64,000 nt of DNA from Leucocoprinus leucothites (taxonomy: Eukaryota; Basidiomycota; Agaricomycetes; Agaricales; Agaricaceae): positions 310,001-374,000 of the forward strand of contig JAACJO010000001.1 in assembly GCA_013368445.1 (NCBI GenBank). The letters are read 5' to 3'. Positions 21,401 through 33,358 of this stretch are shown here, piece by piece. Position 1 is the first letter of the stretch. Each line of letters starts with the position of its first letter. Below the pieces are notes generated by a model. It searched no databases, was not told the DNA's origin, and was given only the letters and a program-made list of their open reading frames with translations. The translations under genes were made by a program, and so were the position numbers.

Positions 21401-22037
21401 GTCGTTGAAGTGGAGCTCGAGGTAGCGGCCATGCCGTGATGCATTCGGGTTCATCAGCGTCTTGGCATTGCCGAACGAGTCTAGGACAGTGCTGAGCGCT
21501 TGGATCTGGTCTGAAATACGGGCCTCTTTCTTCGAGTGTGTGGAAAGCCGGAGAATTTGGTTGAGAAGCAGCCGCAGACTTGATGACTTGCCCGAGCCGG
21601 TGATGCCTCTGAAAATTTGCAAGTGTCAGCAAAAAACGGTGATTGTTCGCCGAAAAACACAGCAACACCGACCTAGTGACAACAGCCTGGGATTCCTGGC
21701 GCCTGCGCATGAGCAAATAGACCTTTGCAGCCTGTTCATAAAGATGGGGCTGCAGTGGTCGAGGGGAGTCTACCAGAGGCAGAGAAGTGTCTTTGTAACA
21801 TCTGTCCTCATACTCTCTGGCACTAACGTCGTTTGTGTTGGCGAGGGACTTGTAAGGGTTGACAACGACCAAGTTGGATGTGCCGATGCGGGTGTAAGGA
21901 AGGTCAGCGCGGAAACGGGCTTGGAGGACATGGAGAAGGGCATCGTCGTTGGGGTAGATGGTAGCTGAGGCAGAGGACGAGACAAGGTCTGTCAGGTCAC
22001 CCGAGGCAATGGCCTGGGTCCCATTGTTCGCTGCCAT
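15423..22037 (-). CDS. Chitin synthase with myosin-like head (class V type)
   Basis: Family II glycosyltransferase that polymerises UDP-GlcNAc to chitin at the plasma membrane. Ten exons: 22037-21673, 21608-18561, 18506-18181, 18121-17767, 17711-17492, 17437-16865, 16805-16782, 16723-16351, 16290-15588 and 15525-15423. They sum to 6090 nt, exactly 2029 residues. The myosin-like domain (about 1-750) has the P-loop [10 protein letters not shown] at 123-132 and [13 protein letters not shown]. Next come membrane segments, a cytochrome-b5-like part, and the catalytic core with [26 protein letters not shown] and QRRRW near 1588. The C terminus is Gly/Met/Ser-rich followed by a DEK_C domain ([13 protein letters not shown]) after about 1970. 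Myosin switch II looks altered (DQPGFQ). Start chosen at MAANNG; a longer frame exists upstream. Exon 7 is only 24 nt. The gene is divergent from SEC27. Confidence 0.95.
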
Positions 22038-22161
22038 CGCGTTGCAGGAGAAAACGGTGTTGCGGTGGCTGGTCAGAGCTGAGAGAAACGGCCAATAACA
22101 GCCACACGTCACGTGCATCACACTGATCTCTCCCTCGCCATTTCGTACGTGGAACTGCATA
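22038..22161. promoter_or_regulatory. 124-bp divergent promoter between chitin synthase and SEC27
   Basis: The two start codons point away from each other across 124 bp. The stretch holds a CCAAT box (22092-22096) and a CACGTG palindrome (22110-22115), a site for bHLH factors such as Cbf1. The spacing is so short that both 5' UTRs and promoters must overlap or be very compact. Confidence 0.6.
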
Positions 22162-25100
22162 ATGCTTTTCGACGTCAATGTGAGTAGATATTCCTCCTGG
22201 CTAATAAATATTTATCTGACAATTCCCAGCGCAAGCTCTTTGCGCGCTCAGAGCGCGTCAAAGGCGTCGACTTTCACCCAACTGAACCTTGGCTCCTCAC
22301 AGGCCTTTACAACGGCACCGTCAACATCTACAACATCGACTCTGGCGCCGTCATCAAGACTTTTGAGGTAGCAGAAGTCCCAGTCCGTTGTGTCAAATTC
22401 ATCGCTCGCAAAAACTGGTTCGTAGCTGGTTCAGACGATTACCAGCTTCGCGTCTTCAATTACAACACCCATGAAAAAGTCGCTGCTTTTGAAGCTCACC
22501 CGGATTATATCCGATGTCTGACTGTGCATCCTACGGCACCGATTGTCCTTACGGGTAGCGATGATATGACGATCAAGGCTTGGGATTGGGATAAGCAGTG
22601 GAGGAATATCCAGGTTTGATTCTCTGATATCTCTCTCAATCATAATCCACTAATTAATCGCTATTGCCAGACATACGAAGGACACACGCACTATATCATG
22701 AACATCGCCTTTAACCCCAAGGACTCCAACACCTTTGTCTCCGCTTGTCTTGACCGCACTGTCAAAATGTGGTCTCTCGGCTCACCCCTGGCAAACTTTA
22801 CAATGGAAGCCCACGACAAAGGCGTCAATTACGTTGATTTCTATCCTGGCTCTGATAAACCCTACCTCGTCACCACAGGCGACGACAAGACAGTCAAAGT
22901 ATGGGACTATCTAAGCAAAAGCTGCGTGCAGACGATGGAGGGCCATACCAATAACGTTTCGTTCGCCGTCTTTCATCCCAATTTACCCATCATTGTCAGT
23001 GGCAGTGAGGATGGGACTGTCAAGATTTGGAATAGCGGGACGTATAGAATTGAACATACCCTAAGCTACACGCTTGAAAGAGCGTGGTGCCTCGCACTCC
23101 GAAAAGACACCAGCGAAGTCGCCGTAGGCTTCGACGAAGGTGTTGTCGTCATCAAAGTACGCTCTTCCCCTCTCTCTCTCTCTCTCCATTCTAATCCCCT
23201 CCCTCCCTAGCTCGGCAGAGACGAACCTACATTCTCCATGGACCCCTCCGGCAAACTCATCTATACCCGCAACCACGAAGTCCTCTCCGGAAACCTCGCA
23301 ACCCTCTCCCCCTCCCCCTCCTCCCTCTCCGACCCCTCCTCCACCGACGGCTCTCTCATCCCTCTCCAAACAAAAGACCTCGGTTCAACCGAACTCTACG
23401 CCTCCTCCCTCCTCCACTCCCCCAACGGCCGTTTCATCACCGTAGTAGGCGATGGCGAATACATCATCTACACTGCTCTCGCCTGGCGAAATAAATCTTT
23501 CGGGAATGGGATTTCGTTCGCTTGGGCTCCTGATTCTAATACGTATGCTGTCCTTGAGAGTCGGACTAAGCTAAAGATGTTTAAGAATTTTAAGGAAAAA
23601 ACGGGGAGTGGGAGTGGGATGAAAGGAGCGGGGACGTTCCCTGTTGAGGCGGTTTATACGGGTCCGGTGCTTGGTGCTCGTGGACCTGGGTATGTCATGT
23701 TTTGGGATTGGGAAACTGGAGAGATTGTTAGGAGGATTGATGTTGATGCTAAGAACGTGAGCTCCCTCCCCCCCCCTCTCTTATTCCTTCTAGCGATCTA
23801 ATGAACATCATTTTATAGATCTATTGGTCAACAACAGGCACACTCGTAGCTATCGTCTCCGACGACTCTTTCTACGTCCTTCGTTTCGATAGAGACGCAT
23901 ACCAAGACAAAGTCGACGAAGGCGCCGAAATCAGCGATGAAGGCATTGAAGAAGCTTTCGAAGTCGTAGCAGAGATCAACGACAGGTATGCCCCATCCTC
24001 TTTCCCAAACTCAAATCAATTGATAACCTCTCGCACCAGCGTCCAAACAGCCAAATGGATCGGCGACTGCCTAATCTACACCACCCCCTCCCGCCTCTCC
24101 TACTTCATCGGTACCTCAACCTACACCATATCACCATTCTCTTCCTCCTCCACAGGCCGCTTATACCTCCTCGGATATATCCCGGCACACAATAAAGTCT
24201 ACCTCGTAGATAAAGACATTAAACTCTACAGCTACGCTTTATCGCTGAGCGTGGTGGAATATCAAACTGCTATCTTGAGAGGTGATACGGAACAAGCGGA
24301 GGAGTTGTTGAAGGATGTGCCTAAGGGTGAGGTTAATAAGGTGGCTAGGTTTTTAGAAGGACGGGGTGAGGATTTTATTTTATTGAATGAATGATGACGA
24401 TGATGCTGATTTCGGGTAACAGATATGAAAGAACTAGCGCTCAAAATCTCAACAGACCCCGAACACAAATTCGATCTCGCACTCTCCCTAGACGATCTCG
24501 AAACCGCACATAACATCCTCCTCTCCATCTCCTCTTCCACCACCACCTCCTCCTCCTCCTCCTCTGCAACACCGCAAAGCGAGGGCGAAAGTGAGTTAAC
24601 GGCACTAGCAGAGATGAAATGGAAATCTCTCGGTGATCGCGCACTTGCGGTGTGGAGGTTTGATTTGGCGAAGGAGTGTTTTGTGAAAGCGGGGGATTTG
24701 GGGAGTTTGTTGTTGATTGTGATGAGTGTGGGGGATAGAGAAGGTGTGGAGAGGGTTGTTGAGCGTGCGAGTATGTTGATTCTTTTCCCTGTGGACGTGG
24801 CGACAGACTGACAAAACCTTTTTTACTTCTAAGTTGAGAAAGGACAAAATAACCTCGCATTCGCTGCCCTCCTCCAACTAGGCCAGCCCGAGAAATGCGT
24901 AGATTTATTGATCAAAACTGGTCGAGCACCCGAAGCCGCTCTATTCGCTAGAACCTATTGTCCAAGGTACGTACACCCCATCCCACCCCTCTTTCCCTCC
25001 CAATGGAACACTAATTATTTTGCCTATAGCAAAGCACACGACGCAGTAACATCATGGACGACCGATCTTAAGACGAAGAAGCGTGAAAAGATTGCATCTG

Positions 25101-25258
25101 GGATTGCGGATCCGGCGGTTAATCCAGAGTTGTTTGAGGAGGGATGGGAGAAGGGGTTGAGGAGGGAGAAAGGTGAGGGTGCGGATGAGGATGAGGAAGA
25201 GGATGATGAGGAGAGTGAGGAGGAAGAAGAGGAGAGTGATGAGGAAGAAGAGGAGTAG
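22162..25258 (+). CDS. SEC27: Coatomer (COPI) subunit beta-prime
   Basis: Scaffold subunit of the COPI coat, which binds dilysine cargo tails in Golgi-to-ER retrograde transport. Nine exons: 22162-22179, 22230-22613, 22671-23156, 23211-23756, 23819-23985, 24040-24365, 24423-24770, 24834-24966 and 25030-25258. They sum to 2637 nt, 878 residues, close to the family length. The N terminus (RKLFARSERVKGVDFHPTEPW) is diagnostic. WD40 repeats fill about residues 10-300, with GSDDMTIKAWDW and SGSEDGTVKIW. The coatomer WD-associated and alpha-solenoid regions follow, and the last 35 residues are almost all Glu/Asp. A Ser/Thr run encoded by tcc/acc repeats near 24,530 is a local insertion. The first exon encodes only six residues. 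Confidence 0.96.
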
Positions 25259-25389
25259 GTTTCGTAGGGTGGTTTATTTCATCGTTCGTCTCTTGCAGCT
25301 TTGGTGTGATTGTTTTCGGCATATAGTGGAGAAAAATAAAGATGGGCTGTGAATAATATAAATAAATTCCGCCCATATTGGGGGTAGTC

Positions 25390-25727
25390 AACACATCTGA
25401 CTTACTTTGAAGGTTGGGATCTGCCTTGAGCTCAGCCAGGACTTTGACAATCTCAGTATGCCCATTCTTAGCTGCAAAGTGAAGAGCAGTCCACCCATTA
25501 GAATCTAAATAGATACTGTCAATGTTGGAAGCAGTAGTCAATACATCTGACTTACCTTGGGTGTTCAGATCTGCTCCAAGCTCAGATAGGATAACAGTTT
25601 GTACGCCGATGCCAGAGATATCTGGATTTGAAGGGAGACATGGGTCTGGTGTCGACATAACAGTAAGATGAGCGAGGATGGGAGATTTCACACGTCGGAC
25701 ATCCAAGCTCTTCATGTTAAGTCGCAA
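25390..25727 (-). pseudogene. Ankyrin-repeat gene fragment
   Basis: Contains ankyrin consensus (NGWTALHFAAKNGHTEIVKV then LAELKADPNLQ) after a partial repeat (LSELGADLNTQ). Joining ..LNTQ to DSNGWTAL across a GTAAGT..TTTAG intron restores the spacing. Each repeat is followed by a near-identical intron start (gtaagtcagatgt), so exon and intron were duplicated as a unit. After the second intron start no further ankyrin exon follows before SEC27's 3' end, so this is a truncated remnant or the 5' part of a broken gene. ATG at 25727 or 25712. It is convergent with SEC27. Confidence 0.6.
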
Positions 25728-25739
25728 TGTGACGATAAC

Positions 25740-28560
25740 GCTAAGGCCACGCCATTAAAGGAACCAATGGGAATCTTCACTGAAATAGCACGGACAAGTT
25801 AAACAATGGATTTGTTCGACGGTCAGAGTCACGTGGAGGAGTCAGCACACCCTCAGCATCTTCATCAGCACCTTGTCTGCTTCGTTGACGCCTTATTCAA
25901 GGAAGCTACTACCAGGAGTCATCCCGACGTCGACATCTCCTTGCGGTCCCACCAACATCCCCATTAGAACTATTCCCCGCTTAGGCAGCCCTTGTCCTTG
26001 CTTTCATCACCTTGCGTTGACTGCCTTCAAGTGATGAACCATCGAACTGTCGCTATAGGCCAGCGTATGGCTATGGTATGCATTGACCGATAGTGTCCCA
26101 GAGCTCGGGAGCCGATGCTATGGCCAAGGCAGGGGAGCCTGTGTTCGAAATCGAACCTTCTACCGCTTTCGAAGGCCCGCACCTGAGGTGCTATGGCCTC
26201 TACCCTGGCCTTGTGCTTCCTGTTGTGAGTTGAACAAATCTGTGACTGAGCAGTCAACTCGTGAAGGGGTTGAAGTAACGTTCTTGTGAGTACCCTCTGA
26301 GACCGCTATACTTTGATCACCGGGTTGACGAGTTGAATAGCGGGCTGGCGTTGGAGGGGCAAGGGGAAACTACAGAGGCGCAGCAAAGTTCAGCGGAGCG
26401 TACATGATAGAAGAATGTTCGTTGGGATCGACGATCGTAGTGGCATGAACTCCGAGAAGAGCAGGCAAGTAGTGTTCTGCGTTCTCATCCTGTTCGTGAG
26501 CGACTAATAATTCGCAGCCCGCAGGGATGGAGTTATTGCTGGGGTCATATTCCCCTCGACGAATCAAGTTCGCGAAGTGCAAGTAGCGTTCGATCACGAC
26601 TGGGTTGAGTTAAAGGGAGCTATTTTACGAGGGAGAGAATGAACGACATCCTCCCCGGACTGCGTACTTTGAAGCGGGTGAGCCTGTTGCAGCTAAAGTT
26701 TTTCCGGATCCGACAGCCATTCCAGTCCCTTATGGTGGGAATCGGTAATTTGCTGCGCAACCCCTGCCGTGCTGGTGCACACCTGCCATGACCGACCGTG
26801 CAGTGCCACACAGTACCGCTCATGGTGCCGCTCATACTAAACAGACTACCGTGCGCACCCAGATGGTACCCCATATAGCTGTATAACTATATTTCTGTAG
26901 ATAAATGAAGGCCTATATATTCTAAAATCTGGATGCACCGGCCATCATAAGTTAGATCGGTTCCAGCGAAGCACGATTCGCATCCAACAGCTTTTACAAT
27001 TTACTGAAAAGGTGATGATGATGCAGGTTGAAGGTAAAGGCGGACGTCCGTCTGTCGTTGGTTTCTTTTCATATCAGTTGAGAGGGATATCCCAAGAGTG
27101 ATTGGAGACATCTTCGGGCTCGTGAGCTGATAGGTTTGCTGATTTCGTCGGTTAACACTTGAGCCGGGGAGTGGAACAGATCAGTGAATTCAGATTGAAT
27201 TTTAGCTTACCTGTGATATCACTAGAACCAACGGATATTACTCGTCATTTAACTTCCCAACTTCCTTTCAACTCGGAATCCTACGGTAACCAATATATCA
27301 AAGAACTCCCATACTAAGGCAAGTATAGTAATGGCTAGCGCAAGAATCACACTTTAGTGTATTTACGAAGTTTGAGATTTGATCTACTCTTTACCTTCTA
27401 TGTACTTCGATCATGCATCCATGTCACTTATACAGTCGTCGACTTGTGTTCGGTCTCTTCCCCACCCAGCAAGAATCCTTGCTATACAAAAGATTGGATC
27501 GGGGCTGCGAGATCCTGGATGACACGGAGGCATTCAATCACCGTACAGCCTGTTGAGGAACCTTATATATATATTTATGAGCATATATAATAGACAGGGT
27601 TGATGACTGGAGATGTCGGCAGAGTAAGCCCTTCGCTGTCAGATCACCCTTTAGTGACTGATAATCACGATGTAATCCTCTTGGGCCACTTATGTGTACA
27701 GGCCATCATATTGACATACCCAGCGTGACTTCGGTAGATCCCCTTGCTGTCAATTTCTCCTCATATGCACAGGTTATCGTGAATGAGCCATTCCAATCAA
27801 GATTGGGCGGTGAATCTTGCTTCATGTATAGCCCGTATTGATCTAGCAAGACGGTATTCATTACTTATAGATCTTCCATTATGATAATCATGATCCAGCT
27901 GTCACCTCTGCCTTATGTTCATGTGCATTTGAAGGTCGAACATGGTGCTTTATTATGATAGATCCCTCCTACGATAAGCATGACGTGGCTGTTAACTTCC
28001 CCCAAAGCGCGGCATCCGTTACCCTCGCCGATGCTTCATCTGATCTCGACTTTCAAATCTGAGATAGAGGTAGTACTACGCAACATCGTGTTAACCTCGC
28101 CTCATGGACAACAAGGCAACGAATTGGTCTGCACTTGCACACAGCACTATTGATTTGGCCAGGGCTCTGTTAGATCCTCCAGTCCGATTATCGTAGGTCT
28201 GGCTAGTGACCTTGCCCCTGGTTGCATAACTAGGACATTATTAGATCTCGTACCCATATAATGATGACGGTTTGAGTAGCGGCGTTTTGGGAATACAAAA
28301 TTAGCTATTCTTCGATGTCTCGATGATCATAGATTGGCTGTCACCTTTTCCCCACTGGGTGAAACGCATTACACAACCAGATATGACGATTCGTGTCCAG
28401 ATCACTTCCTCGAGTAAGTATAAGAAGACCTGCTCCCTGTGGCTAGTCCTACTTTCATGCCTCTTAGCACTAATGTGCACCTACATTCCACAATGGGTAA
28501 GTACAGTCTCGTCGTTGCGGGATTTGAACCTGATGGTATTTCTGCACAAGAGTTCTCTTG
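25740..28560. other. 2.8-kb gene-poor region
   Basis: No supported gene. A 75-codon minus-strand frame at 26370-26597 (CELLVAHEQDENAEHYLPAL) has coding-like composition but no family match or splice partner. From about 27,640 to 28,350 a loose, decayed repeat can be made out: segments around agatc(n)gataatcatga(n)ctgtcacct recur every 70-110 bp. This may be an old minisatellite or repeat remnant. Confidence 0.35.
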
Positions 28561-28657
28561 ACACTACGCCCTGCTCCCATTCTCTCCATCTATCTACCAT
28601 CTTTTCTGGCACCACGACTCGTCAGGTACGGCGGCGGTTATACTTGTCTGTCGATTA

Positions 28658-29209
28658 TTGATCGACTCAAACGACTTTGAACGGTTCCAGGTTGATTTTC
28701 CAGGAGCTCCAAGGATTCGTACAATCCCACTCGATGAAGATCATACCCCATCTGTTTCGCATTGGCAGAGTGCCCACAGCTCTGCAGATATTTTCCCCAT
28801 ACTCCTTTCTAATATCATCGCCTCTAAGCAGACCGAGCTAGATGCCGTGATGCTTACTTCTCCCATCCACATCCACACTCCAACTACACACATCGGGGTA
28901 ATGTGCAGACTTCCAGGACAGCTGGTTAGCGCGGGTGAAGTAGCTCTCAGCCTCCAATTACTCTCGCATCGCCCCATGGAGCACCAGGCATACGCCCATC
29001 TTTCGCAAGAGATGAAGCAGCAAGTCAAGGTGACGTTCTTGAACCGGAAAGGAAACACAGCAAGTGCCATTACCGCCTGGAACGATTTTCTTGTTGGGAG
29101 ATACAGCACTGATAGCCCAACTGGCTCTGACCTACTTCTGGGGAGTACGGAGATATGGGGCTTTGAAAAGACTTCTTTGGGCGGGTACAGCGTCCTCCAC
29201 CTAGCATGA
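28658..29209 (+). CDS. Unrecognised protein, C-terminal part of a possible multi-exon gene
   Basis: 183 residues from the first ATG. The same frame is open and coding-like further upstream (HLFWHHDSSGTAAVILVCR from about 28600) as far as a TGA near 28560, so the true start is probably in an earlier exon. Visible parts are FQVDFPGAPRIRTIP, a WQSAHSSADIFPILL segment, and a C-terminal WNDFLVGRYSTDSP. No family is recognised. The flanks are gene-poor, so it may be a relic. Confidence 0.4.
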   Translation: MIDSNDFERFQVDFPGAPRIRTIPLDEDHTPSVSHWQSAHSSADIFPILLSNIIASKQTELDAVMLTSPIHIHTPTTHIGVMCRLPGQLVSAGEVALSLQLLSHRPMEHQAYAHLSQEMKQQVKVTFLNRKGNTASAITAWNDFLVGRYSTDSPTGSDLLLGSTEIWGFEKTSLGGYSVLHLA

Positions 29210-30629
29210 ATATGAATCTGTTTAATTTCTCTAGTAATTGTACGTTACTGCATATTACTCAGCTGTGTGTTTGCTGTTGTGGCACTTGTGCACCTGCACC
29301 CTTTTATGGTACTCCGTTGATCATTGGTCGTCGAGGATTCGGAAGAGATGTCGGTCGACATGAGGCAAAATCATTCACACAAGCGCCTACCGTCGTCATC
29401 ACAAATCTAAATTGAAACTCCGGTTCCCAGATCCGATCGCACTTTAATTCCAGATCTTGAGCCGATAACACGACGCATTCGACACTCGCTTGTGCCACAC
29501 CATTCACTACCAGGGCAGTGAGATCTCCTTACCTGCAGATCCGCAGAATCTAGAATCTAGATGTAAATGCAGCCTTTGCCCCATTGAAGCTAGTACAAAT
29601 AAACAAAGAATGACCGTCTCGCCCAGGCTCCCGAATTGCTGTTGCCACGACGCGAGGCCACTTCTCCCACCGGCACGGATGTTTTCGAAGCGGCTCAGTG
29701 GGTGGTGGGTAACAGTCTAATGTAATAGTGTGTGATGTTTTCATGTGGAATCCCTTGGTTTTGACAAAGGCGTTTAAAGATTTCCAACGTTCTCCGTCAT
29801 ATTCTCGAGAAACCTTTCCATTCTTGAAGCCTGATGTCCCCTCTGGCTTCTCTCATCTCCGCCTTGTAGTCTTCTACCAACCACTGCCATGCCTTTCCCC
29901 AAGAGCAATGATTTGCCTTAAATTAGTTTCTGCCTCGCATTTCTACCCATGCATTTTGACAGTCCGGGTAATGACAAGCCATCATCTAAGCCGCCCTCGC
30001 ATGGCGAAATGTCCCATTCGTTTGGTTTGCCGTTGCATTCAATAAGTCACGTAGAAAAGCTCCAAGATGTTAAGTTGTAACACTACTAAATTCCTGAATT
30101 CGCGGTCTGGCCTGAAAATGTACTCGTCAAGTTTCGCCCCTACCTAACATCTGGCCTGGCATTTGACATAATATGATGAGGTGGCAAATCTATACAGACA
30201 ACAGTCGCCGAGATTCGTCGGCGCCGTAAGTGGTGATTAGCCAGAGACTACAGCCACTGGTGCTCATCTGTGCCGTAATTTGAGCATCAGGTTGAAACCC
30301 TCACGTAGACAAATCGGATAAGGTGATAATTAGTAATAAGCATAGCATGATGAGGAGTGCCCTTCTATTGAAAGATCACAGTCGCTGGATCTAATCGGGG
30401 CCGTGTTTTGAAACCATCCACTGAATACTCAATGAGGATCTGACCGGCGTTGGGCTCAGGATATTAGTAGGTTGATTTGGGCACAGGGGACGAAGGCACT
30501 CAATGGGGCGCATATCCTACATAGGTAAATGTATGAGCTAGCTTCCCCTCTGAACTAGTTTTGTTTCACGATTGTGCAGCAGACCAAAAACTCCTTTTCC
30601 TTCTTCCCAGGTGAACCCCGGTCCACCTT
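29210..30629. other. Intergenic, nothing recognised
   Basis: Only short unsupported frames. There is no LTR, inverted repeat or RNA gene that I can identify. Confidence 0.35.
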
Positions 30630-30947
30630 CTACTTCTTCTCTTCATTTTGACATTGCTCCTCCCACCTATCATACCGCCTGAAGGCCTCCAAAATAGCCT
30701 GACACTCCTCATGATCATCATGATCCCAAGGCTTAAGTCCATATGAAGCCATAAGGTTGTGATAGCCGCCAAACTCTTGGTGGTACGAGTAGTCGGATCA
30801 ATCAGTGTTGCTATGTCCACTTGTGTTGCTGTTGGAGGTCCTGGTAGTGGACTTCGACGTGGTGAGAGCGTTTCCACCGCCTTTACTGCTACGGGAGGAA
30901 TTGCTATTAAGGCTGGTGTTGGATTGTGATCGGGAGTTACGAGGCAT
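30630..30947 (-). pseudogene. Small Ser/Asn-rich protein, copy A, with in-frame TGA
   Basis: ATG at 30945-30947 opens MPRNSRSQSNTSLNSNSS, a low-complexity Ser/Asn/Thr head, then TGA at 30798-30800 (codon 50). The same frame continues SDYSYHQEFGGYHNLMASYG and LKPWDHDDHEECQAILEAF to TAG at 30630-30632. The paralog at 38889-39149 has RSDDSYYKPYGG and LKPWDLDDVDEGKAILEGY at the matching place, with Arg where this copy has TGA. One CGA-to-TGA change explains the stop. The head could still be made as a 49-residue peptide. Function is unknown. Confidence 0.6.
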
Positions 30948-31262
30948 GATTCGCCTAAGGAGGCACGTTGAGTGGACGAGAAGTGTCGGTTTTGGGGGGA
31001 TCCAATGCTTACACTCTGAACCTGTATGACTGTCCGGATCGGTGGTCAAACTTCAAGCTCAGTGTGAAAGATAGGTCTCAGCCAAGGCATTCATATGAAA
31101 AACGAAGTAATGTCATCAATTGTGACCAGCAGCTTCGCAGCGGGCGCTGTCACTATCTATACAACTACACTTTCCCAGCATCTGCGGTTGGGGGATAGCT
31201 CGGAGTATAGTATATAGTAAAATTACGTGATCGCGTAGGAAAGTGATTTAGAAATGAACAGC

Positions 31263-33358
31263 TCAGTCCCTCCTCTTCAAAGACACTTCCGCCTTCCTGT
31301 TGGGTGCCACGAATATTCCCGTGAACCAGAGATCCTTTGGCCGTCCACCTTTTTCATCCGTCAGTTTGATGTCGTATTCGAGTAACATTCGGGCAACAAT
31401 CGCCTTCACTTCAGCGACTGCAAAAAAGCGCCCTGGACTATTTTGGGTTTCAATCCCTATGATCAGCGCTTGAGAAGTTGGTACTTACCAAGCATGTCTG
31501 CCAACCCCAAACGTCATAAATTCCGGATTTAGCGCTGACATTTGCCATTTCAAAGGGTCTTTATCTGCAAAGCGGAAGCCTTGGAATTCCTGAGGGTTCT
31601 GATAATATCGCTGGTACAAAAAATCAGTGATAATTTCATGGGATCAATGTCTAATATTTACTTCGTCGTGGTTAATAGAACGCCCAGCGATGGCTACGTG
31701 TGTTCCCTTCGGTATGACAGTGCCATCCGAAAACGTGAAGTCACTCATGGCCAGCCTACCCACCGACGCTAATGGAGACCTGAGCAAGAGTATCGCGTGT
31801 TTGATTTTTTTGTTCGGGGAGCGTTACGTACCAGATTCGGAGCCATGGAGTCGCTGTGATTCTTTTACAAAGCTATCCAACTTCCTCATTTTCTCAATCG
31901 AGATCTTGTTCCACCCTTCCAACTCAATGATTTTGGAAATCTCTTCCCTGAGTGGTTCAATGTACGAGGAATACGTCGCAAGGTTGAATAAAACGTGGGT
32001 CAAGAGCTTAACAGGGAAGCTCAGCTGGCTATGAACACCAGGAAAATTAGAACGGACTCACAGAAGCCGTGGTATGGATTGCTGCGATGTTGAGGAAAAT
32101 CATACGGATTGCAATATCGTGCAGTGTACGATGGTCCTCTGGCGCAGCGTTCCACAACCATGTGATCATATCGTTCTGGTGCGAGAGTGAGTGACTGATG
32201 AGGTTGGCGAAACCAAGGTTAAAAAAACACACGGAATCATCTGCAATCTTCTCTGCGCTCGCCTCCAAGCGCTTGGTAAGTATTGGGCGGAGGTAATCTT
32301 CTACTTCCTGAAGCCTTGCTTTCGAATTAAAGATCGCATGATGTGCAAAGCTGCACAAATGTTCTGAGTGACAATTTCAAGATTCTACCATGAAACGGTA
32401 CTAACGGCTTTAGCCAGTCCGGAAGAAGCCTGAGCAATACTCCGTCCTCAAAAACGTGGAAAGCGTAGTCTTGCATTATTTTCGTATATTTTGGATTTGA
32501 ACCTAACAACTCGTGTTAGGACATAAGTATATGGCAAAGCGTTACTCTTCTTACTGAGTTCTGGACCCACGAAAAATCGCGCACTGAGCCTGGAAACAAT
32601 ATGGACAACAGAGGAATAGCATGGGATAGATACCCAGTCTAATGGAGGTGAATTCTTAGTTTAACTTAGTGCGGTTAACGGCAATCGCTCACCCTGATCG
32701 GCCCCTCCCAGGAGGTCCTCGAATGTTTTGTTGATCTCGTCGAGAAAGTCTGGGAAGCGAGTACCAATGTTTCGTGTCATTGGGCCCCGAACAACGTTGA
32801 TATGGAAATAGTCGGCCTTCAGTTTCGGACTGATCGTATAGTCGAATTGTCCCGCCTTTGGGAATAGTGAGCCCTTTCCATTTCCATAGCGAAGTGGGGT
32901 AGGTCAGTTACCTGTTCAATGGCATCGAGGAAGGATAGGGAGTCATCTGTCGCCTTGCGAATGTCCTCTAGATGTTCTCTTCCTGTTATAATAACCAACC
33001 AGGAGAAATATCTAGGGATCTTGAAGACAGGAAACTGGGCAGGAATTCGAAAGCGGTACTATGTTGAAGACTGAAGAAGATACGATACATTCTCATAGCC
33101 TTCCTGGATCATCTTATGTCCTTGGTAAAATGTCCTGATTGCACCCAAGCGTGCGGTAATCAAACCCGACGGCCCAACGGTCGGGATTTTGTTAAGCTAT
33201 AGGTTCAATGTTCTCGTTAGTGAACATATTAGTAAGGTGGAGAAGAAAAAAATTACAGGAGATTTTCTATTCCGCAGAAATGCGATAATATAGCATGCAA
33301 CAGCTAGCCCAATAGCTGAGGGGTAGATCATATTTGACGAAAGGGTAGAGAAAGTCAT
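31263..33358 (-). CDS. Cytochrome P450 monooxygenase
   Basis: Heme-thiolate oxygenase, probably ER-anchored and using NADPH-P450 reductase. The N terminus has one membrane segment (IYPSAIGLAVACYIIAFL). There are about ten short exons. The I-helix reads AAIHTT in place of the common AGxDTT. The K-helix ExxR is ESQR (KESQRLHG). The heme loop FGVGRHACPGRFFA is restored by splicing across an intron whose donor follows TG of the Cys codon (near 31,490). The end is TGA 31263-31265. ATG at 33356-33358 was chosen because it directly precedes the membrane anchor; an upstream ATG at 33412 would add 18 residues. Substrate cannot be read from sequence. A short-chain dehydrogenase lies 3 kb away, but no core biosynthetic enzyme is present. 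Confidence 0.9.

Noticed and set aside
28500..28600. tRNA-like sequence on the minus strand (GGTTCAAATCC followed by an AACGAC end)
   Set aside because: The T-arm stem does not pair and no matching 5' acceptor stem lies at tRNA distance.
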